A DNA stretch of 41,643 nucleotides from Bordetella parapertussis (GCA_945901405.1 CAMDLH010000035.1:1-41643); one strand, 5' to 3'. Counted from the first letter of the stretch, positions 15,571 to 24,600 are shown. A program made the numbers and translations. Notes: generated from the sequence alone by a model not told the origin.

Positions 15571-17094
15571 ATGGATCAGAAAGAACACGAAGTCTCCATA
15601 CGCGAGCGCGTGAAGCAGCCGCCGGCGCAGGCATTGGTGAAATCATATTACGCGCCGTCGGTGGCCTCGGGCATCAAGTACCAGTTCGAGGGCGAGATGC
15701 TGATACATCTGGCGCATGTGCTGATGCTTGATAAACAGAAGATCATCAAGCGTGAAGACTCGTCACGCATTCTTCAGGCGCTGCTGGAGTTGCGCAAGCT
15801 CGGCCCCTCGGCGCTGGCCATCGATTACAAGCAGGAGGATTTGTATTCGTATGTCGAGACTTACATCGTTAAGAAACTCAGTCGCGAGGCGGGCGGGCGC
15901 ATGCATACCGCGCGCAGCCGCAACGATCTGCACACGACTTCGTGGCGGCTGGCGTTGCGCACGCGGCTGCTGACGCTGCTGGCGGACGTCAACCGCCTGC
16001 GTGAAACTGCGCTACGGCTTGCCGAGGAGCATAAAGAGACGGTGATGCCGGGCTACACCCACACGCAGCACGCGCAGCCGATTTCGTATGGCTATTACCT
16101 GCTCACCGTGGCGGATTTGTTGTCACGCGATTTCGTGCGTGTGCGCGGCGCGCTGGAGCATACCGACATGTGTACGCTGGGTTCGGGCGCGCTCACTACC
16201 ACTGGTTTTCCGATAGACCGCGACTACACGGCGAAGCTGCTGGGCTTCGCGCAACTGATGGAGGTGGCCTACGACGGCGTGTCGTGCCGCGATGACGCGC
16301 ACGAAGCGGCGGCGGCGATGGCGGTGATGATGACGGGCATCTCGCGGCTCGCCACCGATCTGCAACTGTGGAACACCATGGAGTTCGGCATGATTGAGCT
16401 TGCCGATGAATACGCCAGTGTCAGCAGCATCATGCCGCAGAAGAAAAACCCGCAGGCGACCGAGCATGTGAAGGGCCTCGCGGCGAAGGTGACGGGCGCG
16501 CTGACTACCGCGCTGGCGTGCAGCAAGAATACTTCGCTCGCCGATGTGAACGACGGCGTGACCGCGCTTAACGAGCCGGTGCTGGAGGCGGTGGATATGA
16601 CCTGCAACGCACTGCGCATCATGGATGGCGTAATCACCACCACCACGATCAAGCCCGCACGTATGTTGCATCTGGCAGAGATCGGTTTCGGCAGCGCGAC
16701 CGAGCTTGCGGATGTGATCGTGCGCGAGACGGGCTTGTCGTTTCGCATGGCGCACAATATCGTCGGCTTCGTGGTGCGCGAGACCCTCGAGGCGGGCAAG
16801 ACCGCGCTGGCGATCACTGCCGCCGATCTTGACCGCGCGTCGGAATCGCTGTTCGGTCACAAGCTCGGCATCACATCCGAGATCGTCGAGAAGTCGCTCA
16901 ACCCGATGGAGAACATCAAGCTGCGCACCATCACCGGCGGCCCCGCGCCCGGCACCGTGCAGGACATGGTGCACCGCCGCCGCATGCGATTGATGCATGA
17001 TGTGAATACGGTAGCGGGTGTGGAGCGGCGTGTTGCGGATGCCACGGCGCGGTTGCTAGGTGAGGCGGAGAAGGTTGCGGCGGTGGCGCAGTGA
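15571..17094 (+). CDS. Argininosuccinate lyase-like protein (fumarase/aspartase superfamily)
   Basis: Beta-elimination enzyme of 507 residues, longer than typical ArgH (about 460). Superfamily signatures are all present: GGRMHTARSRNDLHTT, VMPGYTHTQHAQPISYG and SSIMPQKKNPQATEHVKG with the flexible catalytic loop. I chose the ATG at 15571 after GAAAGG; an upstream in-frame ATG at 15508 lies in the divergent promoter region. There are no other arginine genes nearby and it is flanked by two solute receptors. It may therefore be a catabolic lyase releasing fumarate from an aspartyl or succinyl adduct rather than the housekeeping ArgH. This is inference from context. Confidence 0.85.
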   Translation: MDQKEHEVSIRERVKQPPAQALVKSYYAPSVASGIKYQFEGEMLIHLAHVLMLDKQKIIKREDSSRILQALLELRKLGPSALAIDYKQEDLYSYVETYIVKKLSREAGGRMHTARSRNDLHTTSWRLALRTRLLTLLADVNRLRETALRLAEEHKETVMPGYTHTQHAQPISYGYYLLTVADLLSRDFVRVRGALEHTDMCTLGSGALTTTGFPIDRDYTAKLLGFAQLMEVAYDGVSCRDDAHEAAAAMAVMMTGISRLATDLQLWNTMEFGMIELADEYASVSSIMPQKKNPQATEHVKGLAAKVTGALTTALACSKNTSLADVNDGVTALNEPVLEAVDMTCNALRIMDGVITTTTIKPARMLHLAEIGFGSATELADVIVRETGLSFRMAHNIVGFVVRETLEAGKTALAITAADLDRASESLFGHKLGITSEIVEKSLNPMENIKLRTITGGPAPGTVQDMVHRRRMRLMHDVNTVAGVERRVADATARLLGEAEKVAAVAQ

Positions 17095-17145
17095 AAGTCA
17101 AAAACTGTTTTTGACGCAGATTAACGCGGATTAAAAACCTTCACA

Positions 17146-17171
17146 GTCATTCCGGCCTGCCTCGAAATGAC
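17146..17171. repeat. Degenerate dispersed palindrome (GTCATTCC type)
   Basis: GTCATT and AATGAC pair around a short centre. This resembles the GTCGTTCCCGC repeats at 35070 and 38495. A nearby stretch (17113-17132) resembles half of the CCACAGATT repeat at 35025. It lies between the convergent ASL-like gene and receptor gene. Confidence 0.45.
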
Positions 17172-17217
17172 AATGTTTGTATGTAAGTATTTGTTTTTAT
17201 TTGTATTTTTGTAATCG

Positions 17218-18189
17218 CTAAGGCTGCACTTCCAGCTTCGCCTCGCGGATGATTTTGCCGTAGCGCGCGGTCTCGCTCTTGATGAATTCGCCCCATTGAT
17301 CCGGCGTGCTGGTCTTGGGATCAAAACCGCCGCCGACCAAACGCTCGCGCGTGTCGGGTGCGTTGAGCGCCTTGGCGAATTCGCCGTTCACGCGCGTGAT
17401 GATGTCGCGCGGCGTGTTGGCCGGCACGAGTATGCCGTACCAGCTTGTCACCACGTAGCCTGCAAATCCGGATTCCGCCGCCGTCGGCACGTTGGGCAAT
17501 ATAGCGAGCCGCTCGCTGGTGAGTGCCGCGAGCGCGCGCACCTTGCCTGACTGAATCTGCGGCACGGCGGGCGGCACGCCGATGATCATCCAATCGACGT
17601 GCCCGCCGATCATGCCGAGCATGGCGAGGCCCGAACCTTTGTACGGCACGTGCACGATGTCGAGCTTGCTTGCCGCGCGAAACATTTCGCCCGCGAGATG
17701 CTGCCCGGTGCCCAGGCCGCCCGAGCCGAAGGTGAGTTTGCCCGGCGTGGCGCGCGCGGTGGCGACGAGTTCCTTCAGACTTCTCGCCGGGATCGACGGG
17801 TGCGCGATGAACACATTGGGCACCTGCGCCACCTGCGTGACAGGCGCGAAATCGCGCAGCGCGTCGTACGGCAGCTTGCGATAAAGATGCGGACTGATCG
17901 CGAGGATATTGGATGTGAGCAGCAGCGTGTAACCATCGGCGGGCGCCTTGGCCGCGATCTCGGTACCCAGATTACCGCCGGCGCCGGGGCGATTCTCCGC
18001 CACCACCGGCTGGCCCACTTGCTCGGATACTTTTTGCGCGAGCTGGCGGCCCAGCAAATCAGTCGGCCCGCCCGGCGGAAACGGCAGCAACAGGCGCAGC
18101 GCCTTTGACGGATATTGCTGTGCCGTGGCGGCATTCATCAACCCGGTGCAAACCAGCGCAACTCCAATCGCGGAAACTCCCGTTCGCAT
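17218..18189 (-). CDS. Bug/TctC-family solute-binding receptor
   Basis: Receptor of 323 residues. Start ATG at 18189 after GGGAGA; the signal MRTGVSAIGVALVCTGLMNAATA precedes QQYPSKALRLLLPFPPGGPTD. Blocks seen: ENRPGAGGNLGTEIAAK, PADGYTLLLTSN, HVPYKGSGLAMLGMIGGHV, ETARYGKIIREAKLEVQP. The second half of the first block has ALRLLLPF instead of the commoner IR-IVPF. It is convergent with the ASL-like gene. Confidence 0.93.
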   Translation of the reverse strand: MRTGVSAIGVALVCTGLMNAATAQQYPSKALRLLLPFPPGGPTDLLGRQLAQKVSEQVGQPVVAENRPGAGGNLGTEIAAKAPADGYTLLLTSNILAISPHLYRKLPYDALRDFAPVTQVAQVPNVFIAHPSIPARSLKELVATARATPGKLTFGSGGLGTGQHLAGEMFRAASKLDIVHVPYKGSGLAMLGMIGGHVDWMIIGVPPAVPQIQSGKVRALAALTSERLAILPNVPTAAESGFAGYVVTSWYGILVPANTPRDIITRVNGEFAKALNAPDTRERLVGGGFDPKTSTPDQWGEFIKSETARYGKIIREAKLEVQP

Positions 18190-18297
18190 TTCGATCTCCC
18201 TGATGATCACGCCGTGGCGCTTGATGATTCGGTTTTTTATGTTCACCCGCGGATATTCTGTGTGCAGACTTCCGGCGAGTCAATGAAGGGAGCGGCA

Positions 18298-18332
18298 CAA
18301 AAAACAAAGGCGGCCGAAGCCGCCCTTGTTTG
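18298..18332 (-). terminator. Rho-independent terminator of the glycine-zipper gene
   Basis: On the minus strand a GC-rich stem (GGGCGGC with GCCGCC, one mismatch further down) closes a TTCG tetraloop and runs into TTTGTTTTTTG. It lies 18 bases after the stop of the gene at 18350, so that gene is transcribed separately from the receptor downstream. Confidence 0.85.
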
Positions 18333-18349
18333 TTACCGGAACTACCGCG

Positions 18350-19000
18350 TTACAAGCCGCCGCCCACCACTCCGCCAAGGACAGCGCCGACTGCCGCACC
18401 GGCTTGGCCGTTGTTTTCGCCACCGACTTGATTGCCGATTATCGCGCCGATCAATGCACCGGCGATCACGCCAAGCAGGTTGGTTTCCTCGCGCGGAGCC
18501 TCGCTGTAGTACGGATATTGCGGCTCGGCATACACCGGACGTTCGACATACACCGGGCGCTCAACATACACGGGCCGCTCATACACCACCGGGCGATGCA
18601 CGACCACGGGGCGTTCAACGTAGACCGGACGCTCCACCACAACCGGGCGGTGAATCACCGGGCGATGTTGCGGCGCATGCTCCACGAACACCGGCCTTGC
18701 GGGTTCGTGATGGCGCGCCAGCGGACGCGGCGGCGTGTGTTCGACGACACGGGGCCGTTCGTTGTCAAAGCGCCGCCGCGATATCGGGGCGGGCGCGGGC
18801 GCCGGCGAGGATTGAGCCACGGGCCGCGCGGGCGCAGCGTCATCGCCGCGTGCACGTCTGCGCGCATTGCGGTCATCGTCACGATCGTTGTCGCGAACCG
18901 CGGAAGAAAAGTTTCCGTGCGGTTGCGCCGCGAATACCGGCAACGCGGCGGCAAGCACTACACCGGTGGTGATGGCTGCACAAATCATTTTCACTTTCAT
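18350..19000 (-). CDS. Exported low-complexity protein with C-terminal glycine zipper
   Basis: Protein of 216 residues. The signal peptide ends VLAAALPVFA-AQ. A charged, disordered stretch (DNDRDDDRNARRRARG) and a Pro-rich stretch follow. About 75 residues of degenerate repeats built on RPVYVERPVV and RPVVVHRPVVY come next. The C-terminus is a glycine zipper (NLLGVIAGALIGAIIGNQVG, then AGAAVGAVLGGVVGGG) like the 17-kDa-antigen/2TM surface proteins, which can insert as a hairpin in the envelope. A GGAGGAT-type ribosome site precedes the ATG. It has its own terminator. It is likely an envelope structural or stress protein unrelated to the receptors around it. Confidence 0.85.
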   Translation of the reverse strand: MKVKMICAAITTGVVLAAALPVFAAQPHGNFSSAVRDNDRDDDRNARRRARGDDAAPARPVAQSSPAPAPAPISRRRFDNERPRVVEHTPPRPLARHHEPARPVFVEHAPQHRPVIHRPVVVERPVYVERPVVVHRPVVYERPVYVERPVYVERPVYAEPQYPYYSEAPREETNLLGVIAGALIGAIIGNQVGGENNGQAGAAVGAVLGGVVGGGL

Positions 19001-19102
19001 GGCATCCTCCTTTTAGTAGTTGCCACTTCCAATAACGCGGATGATGCGCGCGAACACTACAGACAGTTGCAACAATGTGTAAGCAAATGTATTCAGTTAT
19101 TC

Positions 19103-19116
19103 TAAAAACGTTTTTA
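19103..19116. promoter_or_regulatory. Perfect AT-rich palindrome between divergent genes
   Basis: TAAAAACGTTTTTA is a 14-base perfect palindrome between the glycine-zipper gene (minus) and the receptor at 19218 (plus). It is a possible operator. The 217-base gap also holds an AAATACTTACG motif at 19122 and a TATACT (19176-19181) that could be the -10 of the receptor gene. Confidence 0.35.
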
Positions 19117-19217
19117 TAAACAAATACTTACGACAATCCTCATTGGCGGGCGCATGAGGCGCACGCACCCGGCGCTATACTCGCGCGCCATCTTAAAAAT
19201 ACACGTGAGGAGTGGTC

Positions 19218-20201
19218 TTGAAAAAATTAGCAATTTGTTTGGGTGCACCGGCGCTGCTGGCCGCGTCAATAAGCGCCTGCTTCGCGCAGAGCGCTGGCGG
19301 CGCGGCGGGCTACCCGAATAAACCGATACGCATCGTTATCGCGTTGGCGCCCGGCGGCGGCGTCGATACTTCCGGGCGCATGCTCGGGCAAAAATTCACC
19401 GACGCATGGGGCCATCAATCGGTTTCGGAGAACCGCCCCGGCGCGGGCGGCACCATCGCCACCGAGCTGGTTGCGCGCAGCACGCCCGATGGCTACACGC
19501 TGCTCATGCAGTCGATGAGCCACGTCATTACGCCCGCGCTCTACAAACTGAGCTACGACACCATCAAGGACTTCGCGCCGATTTCATTGTTCGTGCAATC
19601 GCCCAGCGTGCTGGCGGTGCATCCGTCGCTGCCGGCGAAGAATGTAAAGGAGCTGATTGCGTTTACCAAGGCGCGCCCCAACCAGATTTTGTTTTCGTCC
19701 TCCGGCAACGGCAGCGGGCAACACCTGGCGATGGAGTTGATGAATCGCATGGCGGGCATTGAACTCGTGCATGTGCCGTACAAGGGTACGTCGCCGAGCA
19801 TTGTCGATCTGGTCGGCGGGCGCGTGTCGGTCACGGTGGCGAGCGCGATCTCGACCATGCCCAATGTGCGCAGCGGCAGATTGCGCGCGCTGGCGGTGGC
19901 CGCCGCGAAACGTTCGCCCTCGGTGCCGGATTTGCCCACGATCGCGGAAGCGGCCCTGCCCGGCTACGCGCTCGATCAGTGGTATGCATTGTTTGCACCG
20001 GCGGGCACGCCGCGCGAAATCGTCGCCAAGCTGCACGGCGAAATCGCCAAAACCGTGGCGCAGCCCGAGAGCCGGGAGCGGTTGCTCGCGATGGGGCTTG
20101 ACCCCGTGGGCAGCTCGCCTGATGAATTCGCCGCATATCTGAAAACCGAAACCGTTAAATGGGGCAAGCTGGTGCGCGAAGCCGGGATCAAGGCAAATTA
20201 G
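19218..20201 (+). CDS. Bug/TctC-family solute-binding receptor, possible lipoprotein
   Basis: Receptor of 327 residues. I chose the TTG at 19218, six bases after GAGGAG; a GTG at 19212 would overlap that ribosome site. The signal LKKLAICLGAPALLAAS is followed by ISAC, which matches the lipobox pattern, so it may be lipid-anchored rather than free; signal peptidase I cleavage after FA-QSAG is the alternative. Blocks seen: ENRPGAGGTIATELVAR, TPDGYTLLMQSM, HVPYKGTSPSIVDLVGGRV, TVKWGKLVREAGIKAN. It lies 100 bases upstream of an amidohydrolase on the same strand. Confidence 0.9.
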   Translation: MKKLAICLGAPALLAASISACFAQSAGGAAGYPNKPIRIVIALAPGGGVDTSGRMLGQKFTDAWGHQSVSENRPGAGGTIATELVARSTPDGYTLLMQSMSHVITPALYKLSYDTIKDFAPISLFVQSPSVLAVHPSLPAKNVKELIAFTKARPNQILFSSSGNGSGQHLAMELMNRMAGIELVHVPYKGTSPSIVDLVGGRVSVTVASAISTMPNVRSGRLRALAVAAAKRSPSVPDLPTIAEAALPGYALDQWYALFAPAGTPREIVAKLHGEIAKTVAQPESRERLLAMGLDPVGSSPDEFAAYLKTETVKWGKLVREAGIKAN

Positions 20202-20301
20202 CATGTGATGACCGTCGGCCTTGCCGGAAGCGCCGGCCATGGAGTAGGCTGTTGCGCTCCACGTTGCAGCGCATTCCTGATTCTCAATCGACGGAGGCAT
20301 C

Positions 20302-21432
20302 ATGGCAGCAGACACAAGCACCATCATTTCCGCTGACTCGCACGTATTCGAGCCGGTCAACCTGTGGGAAACACGGCTGGATAAAAAATTCCGCGAGCGC
20401 GGGCCGCGCTTCGTGGCCAACTACCAGGGCAAGCCGGGCACGTTTTTCGTCTGCGACGGCATCAATCCGCGGCCCATCGCCAGCATCGCCGCGGCGGGCA
20501 TCCCGAAAGAAGACCTCGTCAAATTCAAGGACGTGCATCACCGCGATCTGCGCGCCGGAGGCTACGATCCGGTGGAGCGGCTGAAGGATCAGGATGTCGA
20601 TGGTGTCAGCGGCGAGGTGTTGTACGCCACCTATGCCATGCAGCTTTATCAGATGCAGGATGCCGAGCTGCAGGAGGCCACGTTTCACACCTATAACGGG
20701 TGGCTGGTTGAGATGTGCGGCCACGCGCCCGGCCGCATCAAGGGCCTGGCGCTGATTTCGGTATACAACGTCGATAACGCGGTGAAGGCGCTGCAACACT
20801 GGTGCACGCGCGGACTGTGCGGCGCGATGATCGCCAATGTGCCGCCCGAGGGCACTGAATACACCGACGCGCTCTACGATCCGTTCTGGTCGGCCGCCGA
20901 GGACATCGGCGTGCCCATCAGCATTCACACGCTCACCAGCAATCGCAAGGTGAACCATCGATTCGCGCGCGAGGTGCGCGGTGCGGCGAGTTATCCGGAA
21001 AACCCGCTGGAGGTGATGCTGACGCTGGGCGATATGCTCACCAGCCCGCTGTTCGACCGTCATCCGCGTCTGAAGATCGTGCTGGCCGAGGCCGACACCG
21101 GCTGGCTGCCGTGGCTCCTGGAGCGTGTCAATCGCGGGCACGAGCGTTACGCAAAGCAAAACGGCATCCACACCGAACTGAAACCGAGCGAATATTTCAA
21201 ACGCAACGTGATGGCGGCGTTCATTCAGGATCGCGTGGGCGTCTACACGCGTGAATTCACCGGTGTCGATAACCTGATGTGGTCATCCGACTATCCGCAC
21301 ACCGACACCACCTGGCCGCGCTCGCGCCAAAGCATCGCGCGTGATTTCGAGGGCGTGTCCGAGGCGGACCGCATCAAGATGACGTGTACCAACGCGGCGA
21401 AACTTTACGGGTTTAAATTGAACGGCGGTTGA
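20302..21432 (+). CDS. Amidohydrolase-family (amidohydrolase_2) protein
   Basis: TIM-barrel metal-dependent hydrolase or decarboxylase of 376 residues. The N-terminal IISADSHVFEPVNLWETRLD is typical of the amidohydrolase_2 group. Further metal and catalytic blocks are ISIHTLTSN (His), LKIVLAEADTGWLPWLLER and MWSSDYPHTDTTWP (Asp). It ends NAAKLYGFKLNGG, the normal C-terminal signature. A GGAGG site precedes the ATG. Receptors lie immediately before and after on the same strand (19218 and 21483), suggesting a receptor-enzyme-receptor unit. The substrate is unknown; this group includes aromatic and heterocyclic carboxylate hydrolases or decarboxylases. Confidence 0.88.
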   Translation: MAADTSTIISADSHVFEPVNLWETRLDKKFRERGPRFVANYQGKPGTFFVCDGINPRPIASIAAAGIPKEDLVKFKDVHHRDLRAGGYDPVERLKDQDVDGVSGEVLYATYAMQLYQMQDAELQEATFHTYNGWLVEMCGHAPGRIKGLALISVYNVDNAVKALQHWCTRGLCGAMIANVPPEGTEYTDALYDPFWSAAEDIGVPISIHTLTSNRKVNHRFAREVRGAASYPENPLEVMLTLGDMLTSPLFDRHPRLKIVLAEADTGWLPWLLERVNRGHERYAKQNGIHTELKPSEYFKRNVMAAFIQDRVGVYTREFTGVDNLMWSSDYPHTDTTWPRSRQSIARDFEGVSEADRIKMTCTNAAKLYGFKLNGG

Positions 21433-21482
21433 TTGGGAACGGCAGCTCGGGCAGGTTACGCACCGCGCACACTGGAGCAGCG

Positions 21483-22448
21483 ATGAATCGATCGATAGGT
21501 ATCGTATTGGCAGTGTTGGCGCAGCTTGCGGCGAACGTCGCAACCGCGCAGCCGTTTCCATCCAAAGTGGTGCGGCTGGTGGTGCCGTTCCCGGCGGGCG
21601 GATCGAACGACGTGGTGGCGCGCGCGATGTCCACGCCCTTGAGCCAGGCGCTTGGGCAAAGTGTTGTGGTGGAAAACCGCGCGGGCGCCAACACCGTGAT
21701 CGGCTCCGAAGCGGTGGCGCGCTCGCCCGCCGATAGGCATACGGTACTTGTGTCCGGGTTTACGCTGATGTCGCTCGCGGCGCTGCGCACCAAGCTGCCG
21801 TTCGACCCGATCAAGGATTTTGCCGCGGTGACGCGCATCGGCACGCAGCCATTCCTCATGTCCGTGCATCCATCGCTGCCGGTGAAGAACATCAAGGAAC
21901 TGGTGGCGCTGGCGCGCGCGCGTCCCGGGCAGCTTGCCTACGCGGTCAACGGTTACGGCACCGCGCAGCACCTGTCGGGCGAACTGCTGAAGACGCGCTC
22001 GAACATCGATATGAAACTGGTGGTGTTTCAGGGCGGCGCGCCGTCGACCATCGCCGTGCTCGGCGGGCACGCCAGCATTCTGATTTCAACCGTGCCGCCC
22101 GCCTTGCAACATGTCACCGGCGGCAAGCTGCGCGCGCTGGCGGTCACCTCCGCCGAGCGTTCGATACTGCTGAAAGACGTGCCCACGATGATGGAAGCAG
22201 GCGTTTCGGACTTCGATATCTCCGGCGCCATGGGCATATTCGCGCCGGCGGCGACGCCGAAAGAAGCACTCGAACGCCTGAACAGCGAAATCGTGCGCGC
22301 GGTGCAACTGCCCGAAGTCAAATCAGGCCTGCTGCGCGATGGGTTCGTGGTATCAACCCTGAGCCTCGCCGAATACGACGCCTTCATGCGCGACAAGATT
22401 CAGTTGATCAGGAAGATCGCCGCTGCGGCGAAGATCAAGCTGGATTAA
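21483..22448 (+). CDS. Bug/TctC-family solute-binding receptor
   Basis: Receptor of 321 residues. The ATG at 21483 follows GGAG; the signal MNRSIGIVLAVLAQLAANVATA precedes QPFPSKVVRLVVPFPAGGSND. Variant blocks: ENRAGANTVIGSEAVAR, then PADRHTVLVSGF where relatives have PDGYTLL. The ligand-contacting HVPYKG segment is replaced by LVVFQGGAPSTIAVLGGHA. Both changes lie around the binding cleft, so the ligand or binding mode may differ. Probably cotranscribed with the amidohydrolase 50 bases upstream. Confidence 0.9.
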   Translation: MNRSIGIVLAVLAQLAANVATAQPFPSKVVRLVVPFPAGGSNDVVARAMSTPLSQALGQSVVVENRAGANTVIGSEAVARSPADRHTVLVSGFTLMSLAALRTKLPFDPIKDFAAVTRIGTQPFLMSVHPSLPVKNIKELVALARARPGQLAYAVNGYGTAQHLSGELLKTRSNIDMKLVVFQGGAPSTIAVLGGHASILISTVPPALQHVTGGKLRALAVTSAERSILLKDVPTMMEAGVSDFDISGAMGIFAPAATPKEALERLNSEIVRAVQLPEVKSGLLRDGFVVSTLSLAEYDAFMRDKIQLIRKIAAAAKIKLD

Positions 22449-22792
22449 TGTGCGCGTTGCTGTGCGCATGAAGAATCAGCCTGTGTAGTGATCGACCGCC
22501 AGCTTGTCGCCTGTGGTTGGCGACTTTGACGCCAGCGTCGCGGCGCTGGAGCGGACGAACCCGAAGCGCTACCACGCCTCGGCGCAAGGCGCATCCCGCC
22601 GTGCTGGCAAACTGCTTGTGCGCATCCGTGCAAAGCGCGTGAAAGGCTCTGCTACACCTCATTGGTGCTGGGTGCGACGGTTAGACATTTGTGGTTGCTT
22701 GGGAGCAGGTATGGGACGTCGCTGCATGGTTTATTAAAGTATGTTTTTATCCACTTGAGCATAACTTTATTACAATTTATTAAACTCATGGC
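22449..22792. other. Gene-free stretch before the AbiE operon
   Basis: About 340 bases with short open frames on both strands but no frame with a ribosome site or recognisable homology. Composition changes abruptly near 22740 from GC-rich to strongly AT-rich, which marks the upstream border of the AbiE pair. I see no clear repeat or RNA gene. Confidence 0.5.
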
Positions 22793-22821
22793 TTGCATAT
22801 GGTTTATATTTATATTATATT
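22793..22821 (+). promoter_or_regulatory. Sigma70-like promoter of abiEi, apparently leaderless
   Basis: TTGCAT (22793-22798) and TATATT (22816-22821) are 17 bases apart, matching -35 and -10 boxes. Transcription would start about 7 bases later, almost on the ATG at 22830. No ribosome site is visible there, so the antitoxin message may be leaderless. Confidence 0.6.
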
Positions 22822-22829
22822 TATACACT

Positions 22830-23687
22830 ATGAGTTTAGAAAATAGATCAAAACTAAACAATCTGCAACGTGACCTGCCGGAAGGCATGCTTGCTTCCTC
22901 GTTTTCGTTAAATAAAAAATCGTATTCAAATCAATTACTTAAGAAATACCGGGAATCTGGCTGGCTGGAGTCTCCCGCGCGCGGCGTGTACCGCCGGCCC
23001 GGGCCGCCGCTTAAATGGCAGCAGGTCGTTGCGTCGCTGTGCAGACTGCTCGATTCCACACCGCATGTCGGGGGCCTGAGCGCGCTGGAGTTGCGCGGCT
23101 ACGCACATTTTCTTAAGCCGCAAGGGCCAGGCGAAATCCATTTGTATTCGGATACTAAACTGCCGGGATGGGTGGCAAAGCTGCCGCTGCGTGAGCGGCT
23201 GGTGGCGCATCGCAACAGGTTGTTTGTGCCATCGCATGCTGAAGTGGAAACCATCGCGCGTGAAAACGCGGCCGTGTATCTTGTCCATACGGCGAGCGTG
23301 CCCGATGATAGTTTGACCCATGAGGTGTGGGGGCCGTGGGACTGGCACTTGCCATATTCAACACCGGAACGGGCGATGCTGGAGTTGCTGGCGGAAGTGC
23401 CGCAACGTGAATCCGTCGAACATGCCGCGCTGTTGATGCAGGGGCTGGCTGATCTTAGCTCGCGGCGGGTGCTTGCGTTGCTTGCGGCGTGCAATAGTGT
23501 AAAGGTGAAGCGTCTGTTTTTGGCGCTTGCGTCACGCCATCGCCATCAATGGGTTGCGCGCGTGGTGGAGGCGGCGGACCGTGGAGAGGTTGATATTGGC
23601 AAAGGCAAACGCTCGCTGGCGCCGGGTGGCAAGTTGCATCCAAAGTATCTGATCACGCTGCCGGAAGAATCGGATGTTCGCGGCTGA
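22830..23687 (+). CDS. abiEi: AbiEi-family antitoxin (type IV toxin-antitoxin)
   Basis: Antitoxin and transcriptional autorepressor of 285 residues. The N-terminal winged-helix region is visible in LPEGMLASSF...SYSNQLLKKYRESGWLES and ARGVYRRPG (residues 16-58). The C-terminal antitoxin domain follows with STPERAMLELLAEVP. I chose the ATG at 22830, which opens the helical domain; in-frame upstream codons would add a hydrophobic AT-rich stretch unlike the family. The stop overlaps the toxin start by 14 bases. The AT-rich upstream DNA suggests recent acquisition. AbiE systems act in phage abortive infection and plasmid stabilisation. Confidence 0.88.
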   Translation: MSLENRSKLNNLQRDLPEGMLASSFSLNKKSYSNQLLKKYRESGWLESPARGVYRRPGPPLKWQQVVASLCRLLDSTPHVGGLSALELRGYAHFLKPQGPGEIHLYSDTKLPGWVAKLPLRERLVAHRNRLFVPSHAEVETIARENAAVYLVHTASVPDDSLTHEVWGPWDWHLPYSTPERAMLELLAEVPQRESVEHAALLMQGLADLSSRRVLALLAACNSVKVKRLFLALASRHRHQWVARVVEAADRGEVDIGKGKRSLAPGGKLHPKYLITLPEESDVRG

Positions 23688-24600
23688 TAATCCGTTTCTG
23701 CCCCAGGCGCGGCTGGCCACGCGCGTGTTGCGGCTGGTCGCGGAAGAGCCCGTGCTTGCACTCAAAGGCGGCACGGCGATCAATTTGTTTTACCGGGATT
23801 TGCCGCGGCTGTCGGTCGATCTTGATCTGGTTTACCTGCCGGTGGAGCAACGCGAACCGTCATTGGCGGGCATTGATGCGGCGCTGAATCGAATTGCGCG
23901 CCGGATTGAGACATCGCTCCCTGGCGTGCAGGTGCGCACGCAGGACGCCGCACGCGGCAAATTGGTGGCGCAGCAAGGACGTACCACGGTAACGGTGGAG
24001 GTCAACACCGTGCTGCGCGGCAGTGTGTACCCCGCGCAACGCATCATCGGGCGACCCGCGGCGGAGCGGCTGTTCGGCGACGTCGAGGCACGGGTACTCT
24101 CGTTCGAAGACGTTTATGGCGGCAAGATCGTGGCGGCGCTGGATCGCCAGCATCCGCGCGATCTGTTTGATGTGATGTTGCTGCTGGATGGTGAGGGCTT
24201 GCCGGAGCGGTTGATGGATGCGTTCGTTGTTTATCTGGCGAGCCACGACCGGCCTATCGCCGAAGTACTCGATCCGCGAGTGAAAGATATAAGTGTCGCG
24301 TATGCGCGTGAGTTCGCGGCGATGGCGGATAGTCCCGTAACATTGGACCAACTGCTGGATGCGCGCAGACGCCTCAACGCCACGCTGAAACGCGGGCTGT
24401 TGGCGCGGCATCGCGATTTCCTGCGTTCGTTGAAACGCCTCGAACCAGATTGGGCGTTGCTGCCGGTGCCGCACGCGGCACAATTGCCGGGCATACTGTG
24501 GAAATTGCACAATCTTGAAATCCTGCGCCGCAATCAACCGGCACGCCATGCTCGGTTACTGGCCGGGCTGGAGCAAACACTGGAGCGATTTGAGCCGTGA
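23674..24600 (+). CDS. abiEii: AbiEii-family nucleotidyltransferase toxin
   Basis: DNA polymerase-beta-fold nucleotidyltransferase toxin of 308 residues. The family signature is clear: LALKGGTAINLFY (28-40, with Lys31 and the GG turn) and RLSVDLDLVYL (45-55, Asp49 and Asp51 as metal ligands). RVLSFEDVYGGKIVAALDRQ and HPRDLFDVMLLL follow, with the Arg-Asp pair typical of the family. GGAAG inside abiEi serves as ribosome site. Its stop overlaps the GTG of the receptor at 24597 by four bases, so a metabolic receptor is physically coupled to a toxin gene. Confidence 0.93.
   Translation: MFAADNPFLPQARLATRVLRLVAEEPVLALKGGTAINLFYRDLPRLSVDLDLVYLPVEQREPSLAGIDAALNRIARRIETSLPGVQVRTQDAARGKLVAQQGRTTVTVEVNTVLRGSVYPAQRIIGRPAAERLFGDVEARVLSFEDVYGGKIVAALDRQHPRDLFDVMLLLDGEGLPERLMDAFVVYLASHDRPIAEVLDPRVKDISVAYAREFAAMADSPVTLDQLLDARRRLNATLKRGLLARHRDFLRSLKRLEPDWALLPVPHAAQLPGILWKLHNLEILRRNQPARHARLLAGLEQTLERFEP

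Noticed and set aside
18530-18660. Possible CRISPR-like or satellite array
   Set aside because: The repeats are degenerate ten-codon units inside a secreted protein, with no spacers and no cas genes.
22504-22737. Small plus-strand open frame before the AbiE operon
   Set aside because: No ribosome site, no domain, and it runs into the AT-rich abiEi promoter region.
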